The notes below the pieces were generated by a model that was given only the letters and a program-made list of their open reading frames with translations, ran no database searches and was not told the origin of the DNA. 64,000 nucleotides of DNA from Nymphaea colorata. Taxonomy: Eukaryota > Streptophyta > Magnoliopsida > Nymphaeales > Nymphaeaceae. The position numbers and the translations under genes are program-made. Shown here piece after piece: positions 32,251 to 43,898 of this stretch (its first letter is position 1; every line of letters starts with the position of its first letter). The stretch covers positions 4,585,544 to 4,649,543 of the forward strand of contig NC_045151.1 in the NCBI RefSeq assembly GCF_008831285.2, given 5' to 3'.

Positions 32251-32341
32251 AGTGTGACCTCAAGATTTAAGCATTTCACACTAATGTTACTGTGCTGTAT
32301 ATCCTTCAGTCAGATTGTCTACATAAAGTTCTTGAATATGT

Positions 32342-32913
32342 GAATGAGGCAAGTGGTTTTGTTCTTCACTTGATTTAGACTTCAGGAAGATAGTCAGTCA
32401 GGATTACCCAAGCTTCCATGAGACAGATAGACACGACATAAGAACATTAGCAATAACACATTGATGGGTCTTTCCTATCAATTGAGAAGCTGAAAATGGA
32501 AAAGAAAGCAAGAATTCAAAAGGCATGTAGATTAATTATATTGTACTGTCAGGATTGTGACTTGGGATCACGTAGCTGGATGACATTTTTTCATCGCTAT
32601 TGGGACCATGGAACTTATTGGACTCACCCAATTGAGGAAAAGAAGCTACTGGTTTTGAGGTTACATAGTTCCCGTAGTAGTGATGAAACATTCAGACTTT
32701 TGCTTACAAGTACAATAGACTTATACATACCTTGTTAATTGTTGCTTCCTTTGCCATCTTCAGCTTCTCAATGGATTGTCGAAGACCCACTTATTGCTTT
32801 ATGTTCTTATATTGTGTATAATTGCCTGTCACATGGAGTCTTGGGTGCAGCAAACTGAATGTCTTCCTAAAATTCCAACAAAGTGAAGCACAAAAGAAAT
32901 GTTATGTCTCACT
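32342..32913. repeat. FB1 foldback, copy 5 (long loop)
   Basis: Both arms complete. The loop is about 80 bp longer than in short-loop copies, with 'ggactcacccaattgaggaaaagaagct' wording absent from the short ones. Copies 7 and 10 share this loop. An 80-codon plus frame (32,496-32,738) runs through the loop and reappears, longer, in copy 10. Confidence 0.85.
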
Positions 32914-33329
32914 TATTTTGCATAGAAAATAACCTTATCGTGTCTGTCTTTCTTTACATTCTAATAAATCACCTTAATACTATACATGTAGCATTGGCGA
33001 TGATTTGTGGTGTCTTTTTTTGCTTCTTCATTTCTCCACATACAAGATTGAATAAATTAAAGTGACCACCACACGAGCGGACACACAAATGAGGAGAAAA
33101 ACTGATGCTTATTTTGTAGGATTGTATTTGAAGTAGTAGTCTCAAATGAAAATTCTAAAAACTAAAGATGATAAAAGGCTTATGCCAAGAGGGGATGATG
33201 CATCATGCACTCTTGTTGGATTGTCTAAAATAAATCTCTGACTTATTGTTACCCTTGTTAGATTTGTAGGAAGTGAGAAGGATGGTCTATGTATTTGAAG
33301 ATGTAAAGTTTACAAAACTACAGTATTGT
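32914..33329. other. Module F remnant; no gene
   Basis: 'gcattggcgatgatttgtgg' and 'aaattaaagtgaccaccacac' identify module F. The rest parallels 54,390-54,870. Nothing coding. Confidence 0.5.
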
Positions 33330-33980
33330 CATTGTAGCTTTTACACATAAGAATTGAGTTGCCTCAAAAGGCTCAGCAAAACTGGTCATGTTTGGGACAT
33401 ATGAAAATGCAGGTCTTTAGTTCGATTTACAAAGGTATTATGCTTATGCGTCTTAAGTGGTGGAACATGGTAGCTAAGTTGAAGGGTGCAGTTCTGCCAT
33501 AGTTGAAGCTGATGTAGCTCATGACCCCTAAGGCAGGGGGCATGGAGAGGATTTTGGGTCTGTTTTCAGGATGGTAAGTTGCAAATTACCTCCCACTCAC
33601 TAAAAGAAAAAAAACATAAGAATTTCATTTTTTTTAAAAAAAAATCAATCATTCAAGCACGACCTTTGAGCAGATTATGAATGGCAGCATTTGTGCTCAA
33701 ATGGAAACATGCATAACAAAAGGTTATCAAGCTTAGCCTTTGAGCGGCCGATTAAAGACTCGGTGAGTTAAGTGCACCGGTTTGTGCATGTAACACATAT
33801 ATGGTAAAGAGAAAACATGGTAGGGGTTGCAATGTTGTGGAAATTATCTAAAAAAATATATTTTTTAGCCTTTTAATTTCCTTCAGTTTTTCTATCTCTA
33901 TAAAAAGCCTTTTTTATAAACCAGGAGTTTTTTTGTAATGATCTATATTAGCGCACAAAAATTTCATGCACTGTGTAACC
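33330..33980. repeat. Module G 5' part, copy 3
   Basis: Shares 'ttttacacataagaatt', 'ggtctttagttcgatttaca', 'catgacccctaaggcagggg', 'gtggaaattatctaaaaaaa' and 'ttttgtaatgatctatatta' with 8,100-8,640 and 54,870-55,510. It is frame-broken relative to the 92-codon frame of the first copy. Confidence 0.65.
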
Positions 33981-34270
33981 AGGAGTTTTTTCCTTAATTT
34001 TAACTTTATTTATCCACTTGCTCATTTTTCAGAAATATTTTCGAGTGGAAGATCCAGACATGAGTTCTAGTGGACCCACTATGACAAACCCATTCCTTCG
34101 AGACAAAAAATTTAAAGCTTATGAGCACCGTTGAGAGAAGCAAGTGGGAGGGCCGAAATAGGAAAAAGTCTGGTGAAATAGGCACACCAATACCTCTCTC
34201 TCCCGTTCCTAATGGAAGAAGATGATAGAGATTGACGTGAGCTGCTCATTTACCTACTGCCAAGGGCTGA
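33981..34270. repeat. Module E and J remnants
   Basis: 'ggaagatccagacatgagttc' and 'CACTATGACAAACCCATTCC' (34,077) come from module E (compare 62,700-62,760). 34,110-34,270 matches the end of module J. No gene. Confidence 0.55.
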
Positions 34271-34751
34271 GATACTTATGCATATAGGTTTTAAATTTGA
34301 ATAATTTGCTGCACTAGTGCTAGAACCATATCACCCATTGTATAAAGTCTATGTCATCTTTGTTTTTAAATGTTGCTGGAAGTGAGGGGTTTTTTGGCAA
34401 ACTCTATTCTCTCAAATAAAGCACAAGCACATGTTAGGAAAACATAGATACAAATACTCGAAATTTGTGTAGTACAATTGGTAGGGGTAAATGATAAGTG
34501 GCCTTCGATGTAAACAATAATATTCAAACCTAAAATTGTCATTCTTGTCATGGTTGCATCGGAAATTTCTTCAACGAAATTGAAGCCTAACATCGCCATT
34601 CTTGTTTTTTATACATAGAAATTTGAGTTTTTTTACTTATGTGTATAATGTTCCAGAAACATTACCTTCCGATATATTTCCACTCACATGTGTTTTTTCT
34701 ATAAATTTGATTGTTGGAGCTGGACAAATCCAAGTATCATACAAAGCTTGC
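34271..34751. repeat. Module M2, copy 6 (5' shortened)
   Basis: Same shortened start as copy 4. Antisense frame 34,366-34,599 (78 codons) carries the recurrent NIIV.I.GHLSFTPTNC wording. Confidence 0.7.
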
Positions 34752-34897
34752 AAATGTATGGTAGCAGGGGCGGAGCCAAAGGGGTCCGATAGGGCCTTGT
34801 ACATTTTAAAAAGAATTTGTTAATTGATTTATTATTTTAGTATTACATGTTTTTGTTGTGGCTTAATGATTATAAATTAAAAAGTGATCCTAATTTA

Positions 34898-35418
34898 AAT
34901 GAGGTACATGGCCTTTATGCTTCACTTGGTTTAGACTTTAGGAAGATAGTTAGTTAGGATTACCCAAGCCTCCATGAGACAGGTAGACAGAATGTAAGAA
35001 CATTAGCAATAACACACTGGTGGGACATTCTCATTCCATTGTGAAGCTGAAAATGAAAACCAAAGCAAGAATTCAGAAGGCATGTAGATTAATTCTATTC
35101 TACTGTCTGCATTTTTTTTGTAAGCAAAAGTATTGATCTTGATATGGAATCATGTAGCTGGAAGGCATTGTTTCATCACCATTGGAACCATGGAACAATC
35201 AATACTTTTGCTTACAATTACAATAGAATTATACATACCTTCCTTTGCCATTTTCAGCTTCTCAATGGATAGACAAAGACACACTAGTGGCTTATTGCTA
35301 ATGTTGTTACATTGTGTATAATTGCTTGTCTCTTGGAGTCTTGGGTGCAGCTGACTAACCATCTTCCCAAAGTCAATGCCAAGTGAAGCACAAAAGCCAC
35401 ACATATTATACCTCATTC
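34898..35418. repeat. FB1 foldback, copy 6 (short loop)
   Basis: Left arm aaatgaggtacatggccttt; right arm ends 'gtgaagcacaaaagccacac..ttatacctcatt'. The inner arms pair through 'gtaagcaaaagtattgatct' and 'caatacttttgcttac'. Two opposite-strand frames (35,133-35,321; 35,150-35,416) read nearly the same DNA, as expected for a hairpin. Confidence 0.85.
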
Positions 35419-35492
35419 ATTTTGTATATAACCTTTATCATGTCTGTCTCTCTATTACCTTCTACTAAATCACCATTTGAGAAGAAAATGCA

Positions 35493-35493
<1 letters not shown>

Positions 35494-35536
<43 letters not shown>
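35494..35536. repeat. (TA)n-(CA)n microsatellite
   Basis: TA then CA run about 75 bp after FB1 copy 6; the same compound structure is at 62,251-62,298. Confidence 0.95.
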
Positions 35537-35537
<1 letters not shown>

Positions 35538-36169
35538 AAAAACTGGAAACCTGATATTAAAAGACAATCACAATCAATAGCATTGTTAATAATTTATTAT
35601 GATTTTTTTCTTTTTTGCCTCCTTATACAAGAGTGAACAAAATGAAGCCACCACACCACACGAGTGGATATGCAAAAGTTGAGGAGAAAAATGAAAGCTC
35701 ATTTATAGGAATATATCCAAAGTTATGGGGCTAAAATGAAAATTGTAAAAAGTAAATGGATAAATGGATGTTGCGCTGCATGGTATCCCATGTGGTGCTC
35801 AACAATATCCACTCTCAAGAACGAGCCATGGTACGGGCACAAGCCCTCACCCTTTGAAAAATATCAGGAATCTTTTTTTTCCTCATTTTTTGACGTGAGT
35901 TCTAGTTGAGCTAAATTTACATAACATCTCTTGTTTTAAAATTTTTTGAAGAGTTGTTTAGCAATTGGAACATGAGTGTCATCAAGTTGTATTTAAGTTT
36001 TAGGATAGATTCATGAAACACTACCTTTAGTGATTCATCAAACCACCATAACCTTTGAAATAGATTCATGGAATACTAAACTAATTTTATGATACTGAAC
36101 ACTATTTATGGTGTTATTTTTTACAATAAATTTACCATTGCATTTTGATCTAAAGGTGAAGGTGCATTA
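35537..36169. repeat. Module F and E remnants
   Basis: Parallels 62,299-62,940: 'aaaactggaaacctgatatt', 'aatatatccaaagttatgggg', 'gtacgggcacaagccctcacc', 'ttttttgaagagttgtttag'. The last part is a version of the TIR-locus upstream flank. No gene. Confidence 0.5.
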
Positions 36170-36600
36170 GGGAGTTGTTTGGTCTTTTCGGACATCCAAA
36201 CACTCTCTTTTTGTTATATTCTATATATTTTGCTTAAAAATTGGTTTTTGATTGAGGTGTAGCATGATCGGTGGGGAGTCAAGGTCCCATCAAGGTCAAT
36301 GTATGACTGAAATTTATCGAGCACTAGGATAGAATAAGGTCATGGGGTTGCCAAAAAGGGTGTGTAGGAATGGCTATGGTAGGGTGATATTAAGACAAAG
36401 GTGTGGCTATGTATTTTCTACTTATCTTACTCTACTTAAGTATTTAATGGTTCCAAATCACATAATGATGAGAAGATGCATGCCTTTTTTTGGCATTCTG
36501 TGATTGACATACGACAACCATAACTTGCCAGCCCTAAACCATTTTTACATTTTCTAAAAAGGGCACATGCGAAACTTGCAATGCTCGTTTCTTGGTAAGA
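36170..36600. repeat. TIR-type 5' flank without a TIR exon, second case
   Basis: 'tagggagttgtttggtcttttcgg', 'tgaggtgtagcatgatcggtggggagtcaag' match 9,180-9,300 and 56,110-56,240. It is followed by 'aggatagaataaggtcatggggttgcc' as in the region after 56,270, then by the 3' half of module E. No TIR sequence follows. Confidence 0.6.
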
Positions 36601-36619
36601 AACTAAATAAGCCTTAAAG

Positions 36620-37111
36620 AATTAATATGTCAAAAGTGACAGTTGATTTGAGTCATCTGATCTTTAGGTCGGAAGCCTCAGATGTTGGCTTCTTTGTTTT
36701 TCTAGTAATTTTTAACATCTTCTCTCTCCCCAATGCCTTTCTCTTTTCATAATTTTCTCAATCCCTTCCTCCATCCCTCATCCACAAGTGCCGGCAACGG
36801 CCTCACTCTCCTCCCCAAATCTGCCGGAGGTCCTCTTTTGTGTTAACAAAATATGGGTGGATTATTCCATCCGTCTCCGCTACCACCACCACCATCCCAA
36901 GAATTGGTGTAGTATTGGCAGCCTCTCCCCCCCAGTTGTGTTAAACCAGGGATGCCACTTTACACAGCTGGGTCGAAGGAAGAGGAAAGGAGGCATCAGG
37001 TTGAGAGAAAATTTTAAAAAAATAATAAAAAAAAAAAAGCTAGCATCACAGCCAATAGATCAGATGGCTCAGAACAACTATCATTTTGACAAATAAATAC
37101 CAGTCATGGTT
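36620..37111. mobile_element. FB2 foldback MITE, copy 3 (fullest left arm)
   Basis: The outermost left terminus is lost (module E joins near 'attaatatgtcaaaag'), but this copy alone keeps about 70 bp of left arm: 'gagtcatctgatctttaggt', 'tcagatgttggcttctttg', 'taatttttaacatcttctc'. These pair with 'gatcagatggctcagaac', 'gctagcatcacagccaatag' and 'aattttaaaaaaat' on the right. It therefore shows the ancestral, near-complete hairpin. The right end AGTCATGGTT is intact at 37,111. Confidence 0.75.
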
Positions 37112-37145
37112 CAACTTCTCTCTCTCCTTCTCTCCTTTATTTCTT

Positions 37146-37172
37146 TATATATATATATATATATGTATGTAT
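37146..37172. repeat. (TA)n tract with TG end
   Basis: Right-flank TA run of FB2 copy 3. Confidence 0.9.
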
Positions 37173-37174
37173 CC

Positions 37175-37868
37175 AAGTATCATTTGAATCATTTGCTCTC
37201 CCTCACTGAATCATTTGCTGCACCAGTGCCAGAACTATGTTGCCCATTGTATAATTCTAAGATATATTAGTTTTTAAACAATGTACAATGTGAGGGGTCC
37301 TTTTGTCAACCCTATTATCTCAACTAAAGCACAAGCATAAGTTATAATTTCATTACTGAGAATAAATGCATTGTGTGACAATCTTTTTAGTTATGCATGT
37401 AGTTTCCAAATTTGAATCATTTGCTGCACTAGTGTTAGAACCATATCTCACATTGTGTAAGTCTATGTCATCTTAGGTTTTAAACAATTTTGGATGTGAG
37501 GGATCTTTTAGCCAATTTTATTCTTGCAAATAAAGCACAAGCACATATAGGAAAATGTAGATACGAATACTCAAAGTTTGGAATGTACAACTAGTAGGGT
37601 TAAATGATAAGTTGCCTGTGATTAAACAATAATATTGAAACCTAAAATTGTCATTCTTGTCATGACAGATACATCAAAAATGTCTACAAAAATATGGAAA
37701 TCAAAAATTGCCAGTCTTGTTTTTTACACGTCGAAACCTGAGTTTTTTTACTTATGCATATAATGTTGCCTGAAACGTTATTTTCCAATATCTTTCCTGC
37801 AAACATCCATTTTTTCTATAAATTTGATTGTTGAAGCTCGACAAATCCAAGTATCATACAAAGCTTGA
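37175..37868 (+). repeat. Module M2, copy 7, with partial tandem duplication
   Basis: A partial M2 (about 37,190-37,345: 'tttgctgcaccagtgccagaac'..'agcacaagcataagtta') is followed directly by a full M2 that repeats the same part (from about 37,395). The second unit has the two 'aatattgaaacc/aatatggaaatc' motifs. Confidence 0.7.
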
Positions 37869-38276
37869 AAGTGTATAGTAGCAGGAAAGATTATAAATTA
37901 TTAATGAGCTATTTTTATTATTATATGTTTCTGTTATTGTTTAATTATTACAATTTGTTTTCTACTTGATAAAAGATTATAAATTATTGTTTGATTCATT
38001 TAGCTTGTAATATTTTTTGAGCTATTTTTTTCATATATTGTGGGCTTTTCACAGAATTCCACTGTTTATGTTCCTCGATTAAAAGGTGATCCTAATTTGA
38101 TGCACTTCGATTTGACTCAACCAGATTAAAAAGATATTCAAAGATCTGTGGAACACATTTCAACTTTTATGGGACTATCTTGAGTCTCAAAAACACCTTT
38201 AGTGCAAAGATGCTCTTTATCAACTCCAATACCATTTATTTAAAATTTTTCAACTTCATAAATTTCTTGAATATGT
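37869..38276. other. M2-to-FB1 linker; no gene
   Basis: AT-rich, with 'gattataaattattgtttg' repeats and 'catttcaacttttatgggactatcttgagtctc'. The end resembles 950-1,050 (tttagt.aa..tgctctttatcaactcc). Nothing coding. Confidence 0.5.
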
Positions 38277-38634
38277 GAATGAGGACCATGGCCTTTATGC
38301 TTCACTAGGTTTGGACTTCATGAAGACAGTTAGTCAGGATTACCCAAGCCTCTATGAGACAAGTAGACACAATGTAAGAAAATTAGCTATAACACAGTGG
38401 TGGGTCTTTCTCAGTCCCTTGGGAAGCTGAAAATGAAAAAGTAAGCAAGAATTGTAATAACACAATGTTTCATCACTATTGGAACCGTGGAACTTGTTGG
38501 ACTCACTCAATTGAGGAAAAGATGCTATTCGTTTTGAGATTATGTAGTTCCTGCAGTACCAACAAAGCAATCAGTTACTAACTATCTTCTTGAATGGGAA
38601 CCAAGTGAAGCACAAAAGCCTTGTTACACCTCAT
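38277..38634 (+). repeat. FB1 foldback, copy 7 (right arm mostly deleted)
   Basis: Left arm and long loop (ggactcactcaattgaggaaaa) are present. Most of the right arm is missing between 'gcaatcagttac' and 'ccaagtgaagcacaaaagcc'. Only the outermost 40 bp of the right arm remains, so it no longer forms the long stem. Confidence 0.75.
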
Positions 38635-38711
38635 TTATTTTGCATGTGACCTTACCATGTGTCTCTCCCTTGACCTTCTACTAAATCACCTTTTGAGAAG
38701 AAAAATCAGAA

Positions 38712-38732
38712 CATATATATATATATATATAT
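38712..38732. repeat. (TA)n tract
   Basis: Follows FB1 copy 7. Confidence 0.95.
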
Positions 38733-38959
38733 CAGATGGCTAAAATTTGAAAATTTGTCATTAAAGACAATCACAATTAACAGCATCGCCGATCATTTAT
38801 GGTGCCTTTTTTGCCTTCCTCATTTTTCCACATGCAAGAGTGAATAAAATAAAGCCAACACCGCGAGCAGATGTACAAAAACTGAGTTGAAAAATGGAGG
38901 CTCACTTATAGGAATATATCCTAAGTGTGAGGAGCAAAAGAAAAACCTAAAAAGTTAAA
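38733..38959 (+). repeat. Module F, copy at 38.7 kb
   Basis: 'cagatggctaaaatttgaaa', 'gacaatcacaattaacagca', 'aataaagccaacaccgcgagc', 'ggaggctcacttatagg'. Confidence 0.7.
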
Positions 38960-39711
<752 letters not shown>

Positions 39712-40212
39712 AACCATGACTCTAGCATTTATATGTCAAAATGACAGTTGATTTTCTCTCTCCCGTTGCCACCCTCCTTTCATGATTTTCTCAATCCCTT
39801 CCTCCATCCTTCATTCACAAGCATCGGCGGCTGCCGCTCTCTCTTCCCAGAATCTGCCGGAGGTCCTCTTTTGTGTTAACAAAAGGTGGGTGGATTCCAC
39901 CCATCTCTGTTGCAGCCGCCTGGTGGCCTGGGACTTAGTGGAGTCTTGGCAGACCCGCTAGTGAGGTGCTTGGTGGAGATGTGTGAAATAATTCACCCAT
40001 CTTCTTCCTCTCTCCCTCCTAGCTGTGTTAAACCACGGATGCCACTTAACACAGTTGGGAGGGAGGAAGAAACAATGAGGGACAGAGGAGTCAGTGCGAG
40101 AGAAAATGTTGAAAAAAACTAATTAAAAAAAACAAAAGAACTAGCATCTGAGTCAAAATATCAGATGGCTCAAATCATTTGTCATTTTGACAAATAAATA
40201 CCAGTCATGGTT
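39712..40212. mobile_element. FB2 foldback MITE, copy 4 (both ends)
   Basis: Both termini are intact (AACCATGACTcTaGCATTTat; right end AGTCATGGTT at 40,212). The core hairpin reads CTAGCTGTGTTAA..CTTAACACAGTTGGGAG, and the larger stem uses 'ggtgggtggattccacccat' against 'gaaataattcacccatcttc'. A short TA run (40,254-40,267) follows after a CT-rich spacer. Confidence 0.75.
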
Positions 40213-40267
40213 TAGCTTCTCTCTCTCCCTCTCCTTTTCTCTTTATCTACCTTTATATATATATATA

Positions 40268-41189
40268 CGTGCAAAAGCATCTTCTTTCTTAAAAGACAAC
40301 ACAAAGGAAACATCATTTTATCTAACTGAATGCTCCATTGAAGCCTAAATAAATCATGGATTATCATTTATAGAAGTCAGAACTCATTCAAAGCAGATTT
40401 CCTGGCTTAAAATTTTATCTACTGCCACATTTTTTTTTTCTTTTGGTATGTTGGAATGGGGCATAAAGAATATTGCATGAAACATTGCTTTTCAAAACAG
40501 GTAGCTCCATTGTGGTTCCGTCTTATCCCTGTCATAATGCAAAGACAACACTAATGGTATCTCCGTACTTGCCAATTAGATAATATCTGCAATACATCAT
40601 CTCCAAAGAGGGTTTACACAATAGTGAGATAACATATGTTTGATGCAACAATTCCCACAAGCATGATTTCCAAAATTTAAGGGCATTAGTTATAGGATAT
40701 TCACTTAAAAATAAATCTAATCTGAATGTGAAATCCCATAGCATATTTATATATATCTGAATCGAATTTGAACGTGACTTGATGTCAACTCTTAAATCAG
40801 AAGCTCATTTGGTTTCCTTATCTTATATCTTTTCAGAAGGCTCAATGGGATTATCCAATCCAAATGGGACATACATTGACATCCTAATGGAGAATGGATC
40901 GTAGAGATAGGCTAAGAAAATATCCATACACATCGACAACCTTGAACTATTTCACTCTCATTTTAAATTCATTAATCCTTTTGAAATAAAACAAAAGTGC
41001 TACAATGGTTCCCATAAGCAATATGGCCTCACGTAAAAAAACTGAGTTCTAGCAACCCATCACTCTCATCCAACATAAAGTAAAATTTGAAACTATTTAG
41101 TAGATCAATCTAGTGAAGTAGTTCATGTCTCACGAGTTTGGAATTTGATATCAAGTTTCATGATTGAATCTCAAACTCAGTACTGGTCT
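40268..41189. repeat. Module H, copy 2 (with extra middle)
   Basis: Agrees with 4,358-5,024 except for about 290 bp extra (about 40,655-40,935, from 'cacaagcatgatttccaaaa' to 'gagataggctaag') that the other two copies lack. No target duplication was obvious. Confidence 0.65.
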
Positions 41190-41627
41190 GATTTTAGAAA
41201 TATAGGATTACAAAGAGCACCTAAAAAATGGATTTAAGTAATTGAAAATATGATGCACACGATATACATTCAAGATATTCAATAGCTTCTTTCTTATATC
41301 AACTGAAATCCTAACTTCTCTTCGTGAAAAAGGAGCTTGGATGGAGCCATGACACATTTAACTGCACATATATTGATTGAGGATCAGGACTATGAGAACT
41401 AATTTATAGGCCGATTGGCCAATTAGTTGGTGATTCACAAGGTTCGACATTAGTATTTTTCAACTTTGGCACTTCACAAGCTATGAGATAATTTTTTTCA
41501 TGAAAATATAAATTATAGCTCATTCATCTTTTTGAAAATTATATTTCATATGTAACATGTCGCTAAACATGTAACAAAATTAATTAAATGTCTCATAATG
41601 AACGCATATTTATATGTATATATATAT
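41190..41627. repeat. Module D, copy 3
   Basis: From 'aaatataggattacaaagagcacc' to 'taaatgtctcataatgaacgc' and a weak TA run (41,614-41,626). Confidence 0.65.
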
Positions 41628-42178
41628 GGCATTCACAAATATTAATATTAAAATCTGAAATTTCCATTACAGTTATCACATATGTTGTGAAACAAACTCT
41701 TTTACAAGTGCGTATAGCTTGCAAATTTGAATAATTTGCTACATTAATGCAAGAACTATGTCGCCCATTGTCTAAATCTATGACATCTCATTTTTAAGCA
41801 ATGTTGGATGTGAGGGGTCATTTAGCCAACTCTATTATCTCAATTAAAGCACAAGCATAAGTTAGGAAAGCTTACATACAAATACATGAAGTTTGGAATG
41901 TACAATTGGTAGTGGTAAATGATAAATGGCATCCGATGTTAACAATAATATTGAAATCTAAAATTGCCATTCTTGTCATGATACACACATCAAAAATGTC
42001 AACAACAATATTGAAACCTAAAATTGCCATTCTTGTTTTGATACATCAAAACCTGAGTTTTTTTACTTATGCATATAATGTTGCCAGAAATGTTATTTTC
42101 CAATATCTCTCCTGCTCACGTAGATTTTTTCTATAAATTTGGTTGTTGAAGGACAAATCCAAGTATCTTACTGAGCAT
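41628..42178. repeat. Module M2, copy 8
   Basis: Complete, with both internal 'aatattgaaa(t/c)ctaaaattgccattcttg' units well preserved. A 76-codon plus frame (41,906-42,136) covers them and is not open over the same length in most other copies. Confidence 0.75.
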
Positions 42179-42635
42179 CCTAGTGGTGATCTCAAGTTTT
42201 AATCAGTGGTTTGCGAAGGTATGGTATCACGGCCAAAGCCAGGGGAGAAAAAATCAATATGCAATTTCACTTACTATGTATAGAAGTTTTGAAAAGTTAC
42301 ATTTCAACCCTCATCAAAATTTTAAAACTTTGGTTTGGCCATTCTAATAAAAAATTCCTAGCTCTGCCTCTGCCTCTGCTTGGTTAATTAAGCTACTTCA
42401 GGCACTTGCTTTTCTTAAAAAATTCTTTGTTATATGATATATGGTTCATGGCTTTCATTTGACAATTGTCACTATTAGTGATTTTAATTACACAATTTCT
42501 TGTTGTTATTATTTTTGTACCTTCACCTTCGAAAGTGATTTTGATATTTTAGCAGTACATCACATGCTATTGCTGTAGTAATCCCTACCTTGAAACATAT
42601 GGACAAGTTACGGATAAAAGAAATTGGTGCAGCAG
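42179..42635. repeat. M2-to-FB1 linker, copy 3
   Basis: Diverged relative of 6,005-6,477. No gene. Confidence 0.55.
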
Positions 42636-43143
42636 GTGCATGGCCTTTGTGCTTCACTTAGTTTAGACTTCAGGAAGATAGTTAGTCAGGATTACCCAAG
42701 CCTCCATGAGACAGGTAGACACAATGTAAGAACGTTAGCAATAACATGCTGGTGGGTCTTTCTCAGTCCATTGAGATGCTGAAAATGGAAAAGAAAGCAA
42801 GAATTTGGAAGGTGTGTAGATTAATTCTACTCTACTGTCTGCATTTTTTTGTAAGCAAAAGTACTGATTGTCACTGAAAGACATTGTTTCATCACTATTG
42901 GAAACATGGAACAATCAATACTTTTGCTTACAGTTACAATAGAAGTATACATACCTTATAAATTGTTGCTTCCTTCGCCTTTTTCAGCTTCTCAATGGAT
43001 TGACAAAGAGCCACCATTGTCTTATTGCCAATGTTCTTACATTGTGTATAATTTCCCTGTCTCATGGAGTCTTGGGTGCAGCTGTTTAATTGTCTTCCTG
43101 AAGTCCACATCAGGTGAAGCACAAAGCCATGTTATACCTCATT
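42636..43143. repeat. FB1 foldback, copy 8 (short loop)
   Basis: Well-preserved arms: left catggcctttgtgcttcac..ggaagatagttagtcagg; right ..cttcctgaagtccacatcaggtgaagcac. The centre is 'cattgtttcatcactattgg'. Confidence 0.85.
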
Positions 43144-43215
43144 TATTTTGCATATAACCTTATCATGTCTGTCTCTATCTTTACATTCTACTAAATACCT
43201 TTCTGAGAAGAAAAA

Positions 43216-43217
<2 letters not shown>

Positions 43218-43308
<91 letters not shown>

Positions 43309-43400
43309 ATATATATATATATGTATATATATGTATATATATATATGTATATATATATTATATATATGTATATATATATTATATATATGTATGTATCTCT
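43218..43400. repeat. Very long (TA)n tract with TG/TATGTA variants
   Basis: About 183 bp, first about 80 bp pure TA, then blocks of tatatgtatatata. The longest TA tract in the window, placed as usual after FB1. Confidence 0.95.
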
Positions 43401-43598
43401 GTGTGTGTGGCTAAAGATTGGAAGTTGTCATTAAATAACAATCACAATTAATAGAATTGGCATTGATTTATGGTGTCTCTTTTGCCTTCTTCATTTTTCA
43501 GAAATATTCCTCATTCTACTATAAATTTGGAAGAGGTATGTAGTTTTCCCTGCTAACAACACTAGGATTTTCGGATCCATCTTCCAATTAGAAGATCT
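43401..43598 (+). repeat. Module F/E remnant at the insertion flank
   Basis: 'gctaaagattggaagttgtc', 'acaatcacaattaatagaat', then 'cttccaattagaagatctgg', the left flank of the next insertion. Confidence 0.6.
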
Positions 43599-43603
43599 GG
43601 ACC
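43599..43603. repeat. Target-site duplication, left (GGACC)
   Basis: GGACC here and at 46,692-46,696. Uninterrupted relatives of this target (for example 'gatccggacatgagttctag' near 62,711) have one copy. Confidence 0.75.
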
Positions 43604-43898
43604 TGATGCAGACCTTCCCACCAGGAGGCCGAGAACCAGGGCCAGCACGGCCAAGCAAGGCCAAGAGAGTCAAGCGCCATCGGCCAGCATGTTGAAAAGC
43701 ATAGATCAGCTAAGGGAGGCTAACATAGAACTTGAAGTTGATGCAGCGGGCGGTGTGGGTGGAGCATCATCAGCGGAGCACGGGCAGCAGGTTGAAGACT
43801 TCAAGGCGGGACAGGCACGGGAACTAGACCTAGATCCGGTTATAGTGAGTTCGAACCCTGAGTCTAGTCCTGACCCACTCCACGCGTGGCAAGCCTAA
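43604..43898 (+). pseudogene. Pol C-terminal tail-like frame inside the LTR
   Basis: Open from the first bases of the insertion to a TAA at 43,898, with no start codon before M at 43,689. It begins DADLPTRRPRTRASTAKQG, which resembles the 'GPxTRARA' tail after integrase in many plant Ty3/gypsy polyproteins, and continues SMLKSIDQLREANIELEVDA. In a complete element pol would then have read across into its 3' LTR. The call rests on one short motif. Confidence 0.4.

Noticed and set aside
35133-35416. Overlapping plus and minus frames of 62 and 88 codons, and similar pairs in other FB1 copies (for example 42,906-43,157 / 42,934-43,122, 58,919-59,315)
   Set aside because: They lie in the two arms of a hairpin, so each strand reads nearly the same sequence. 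The peptides are by-products of the inverted repeat and not proteins.
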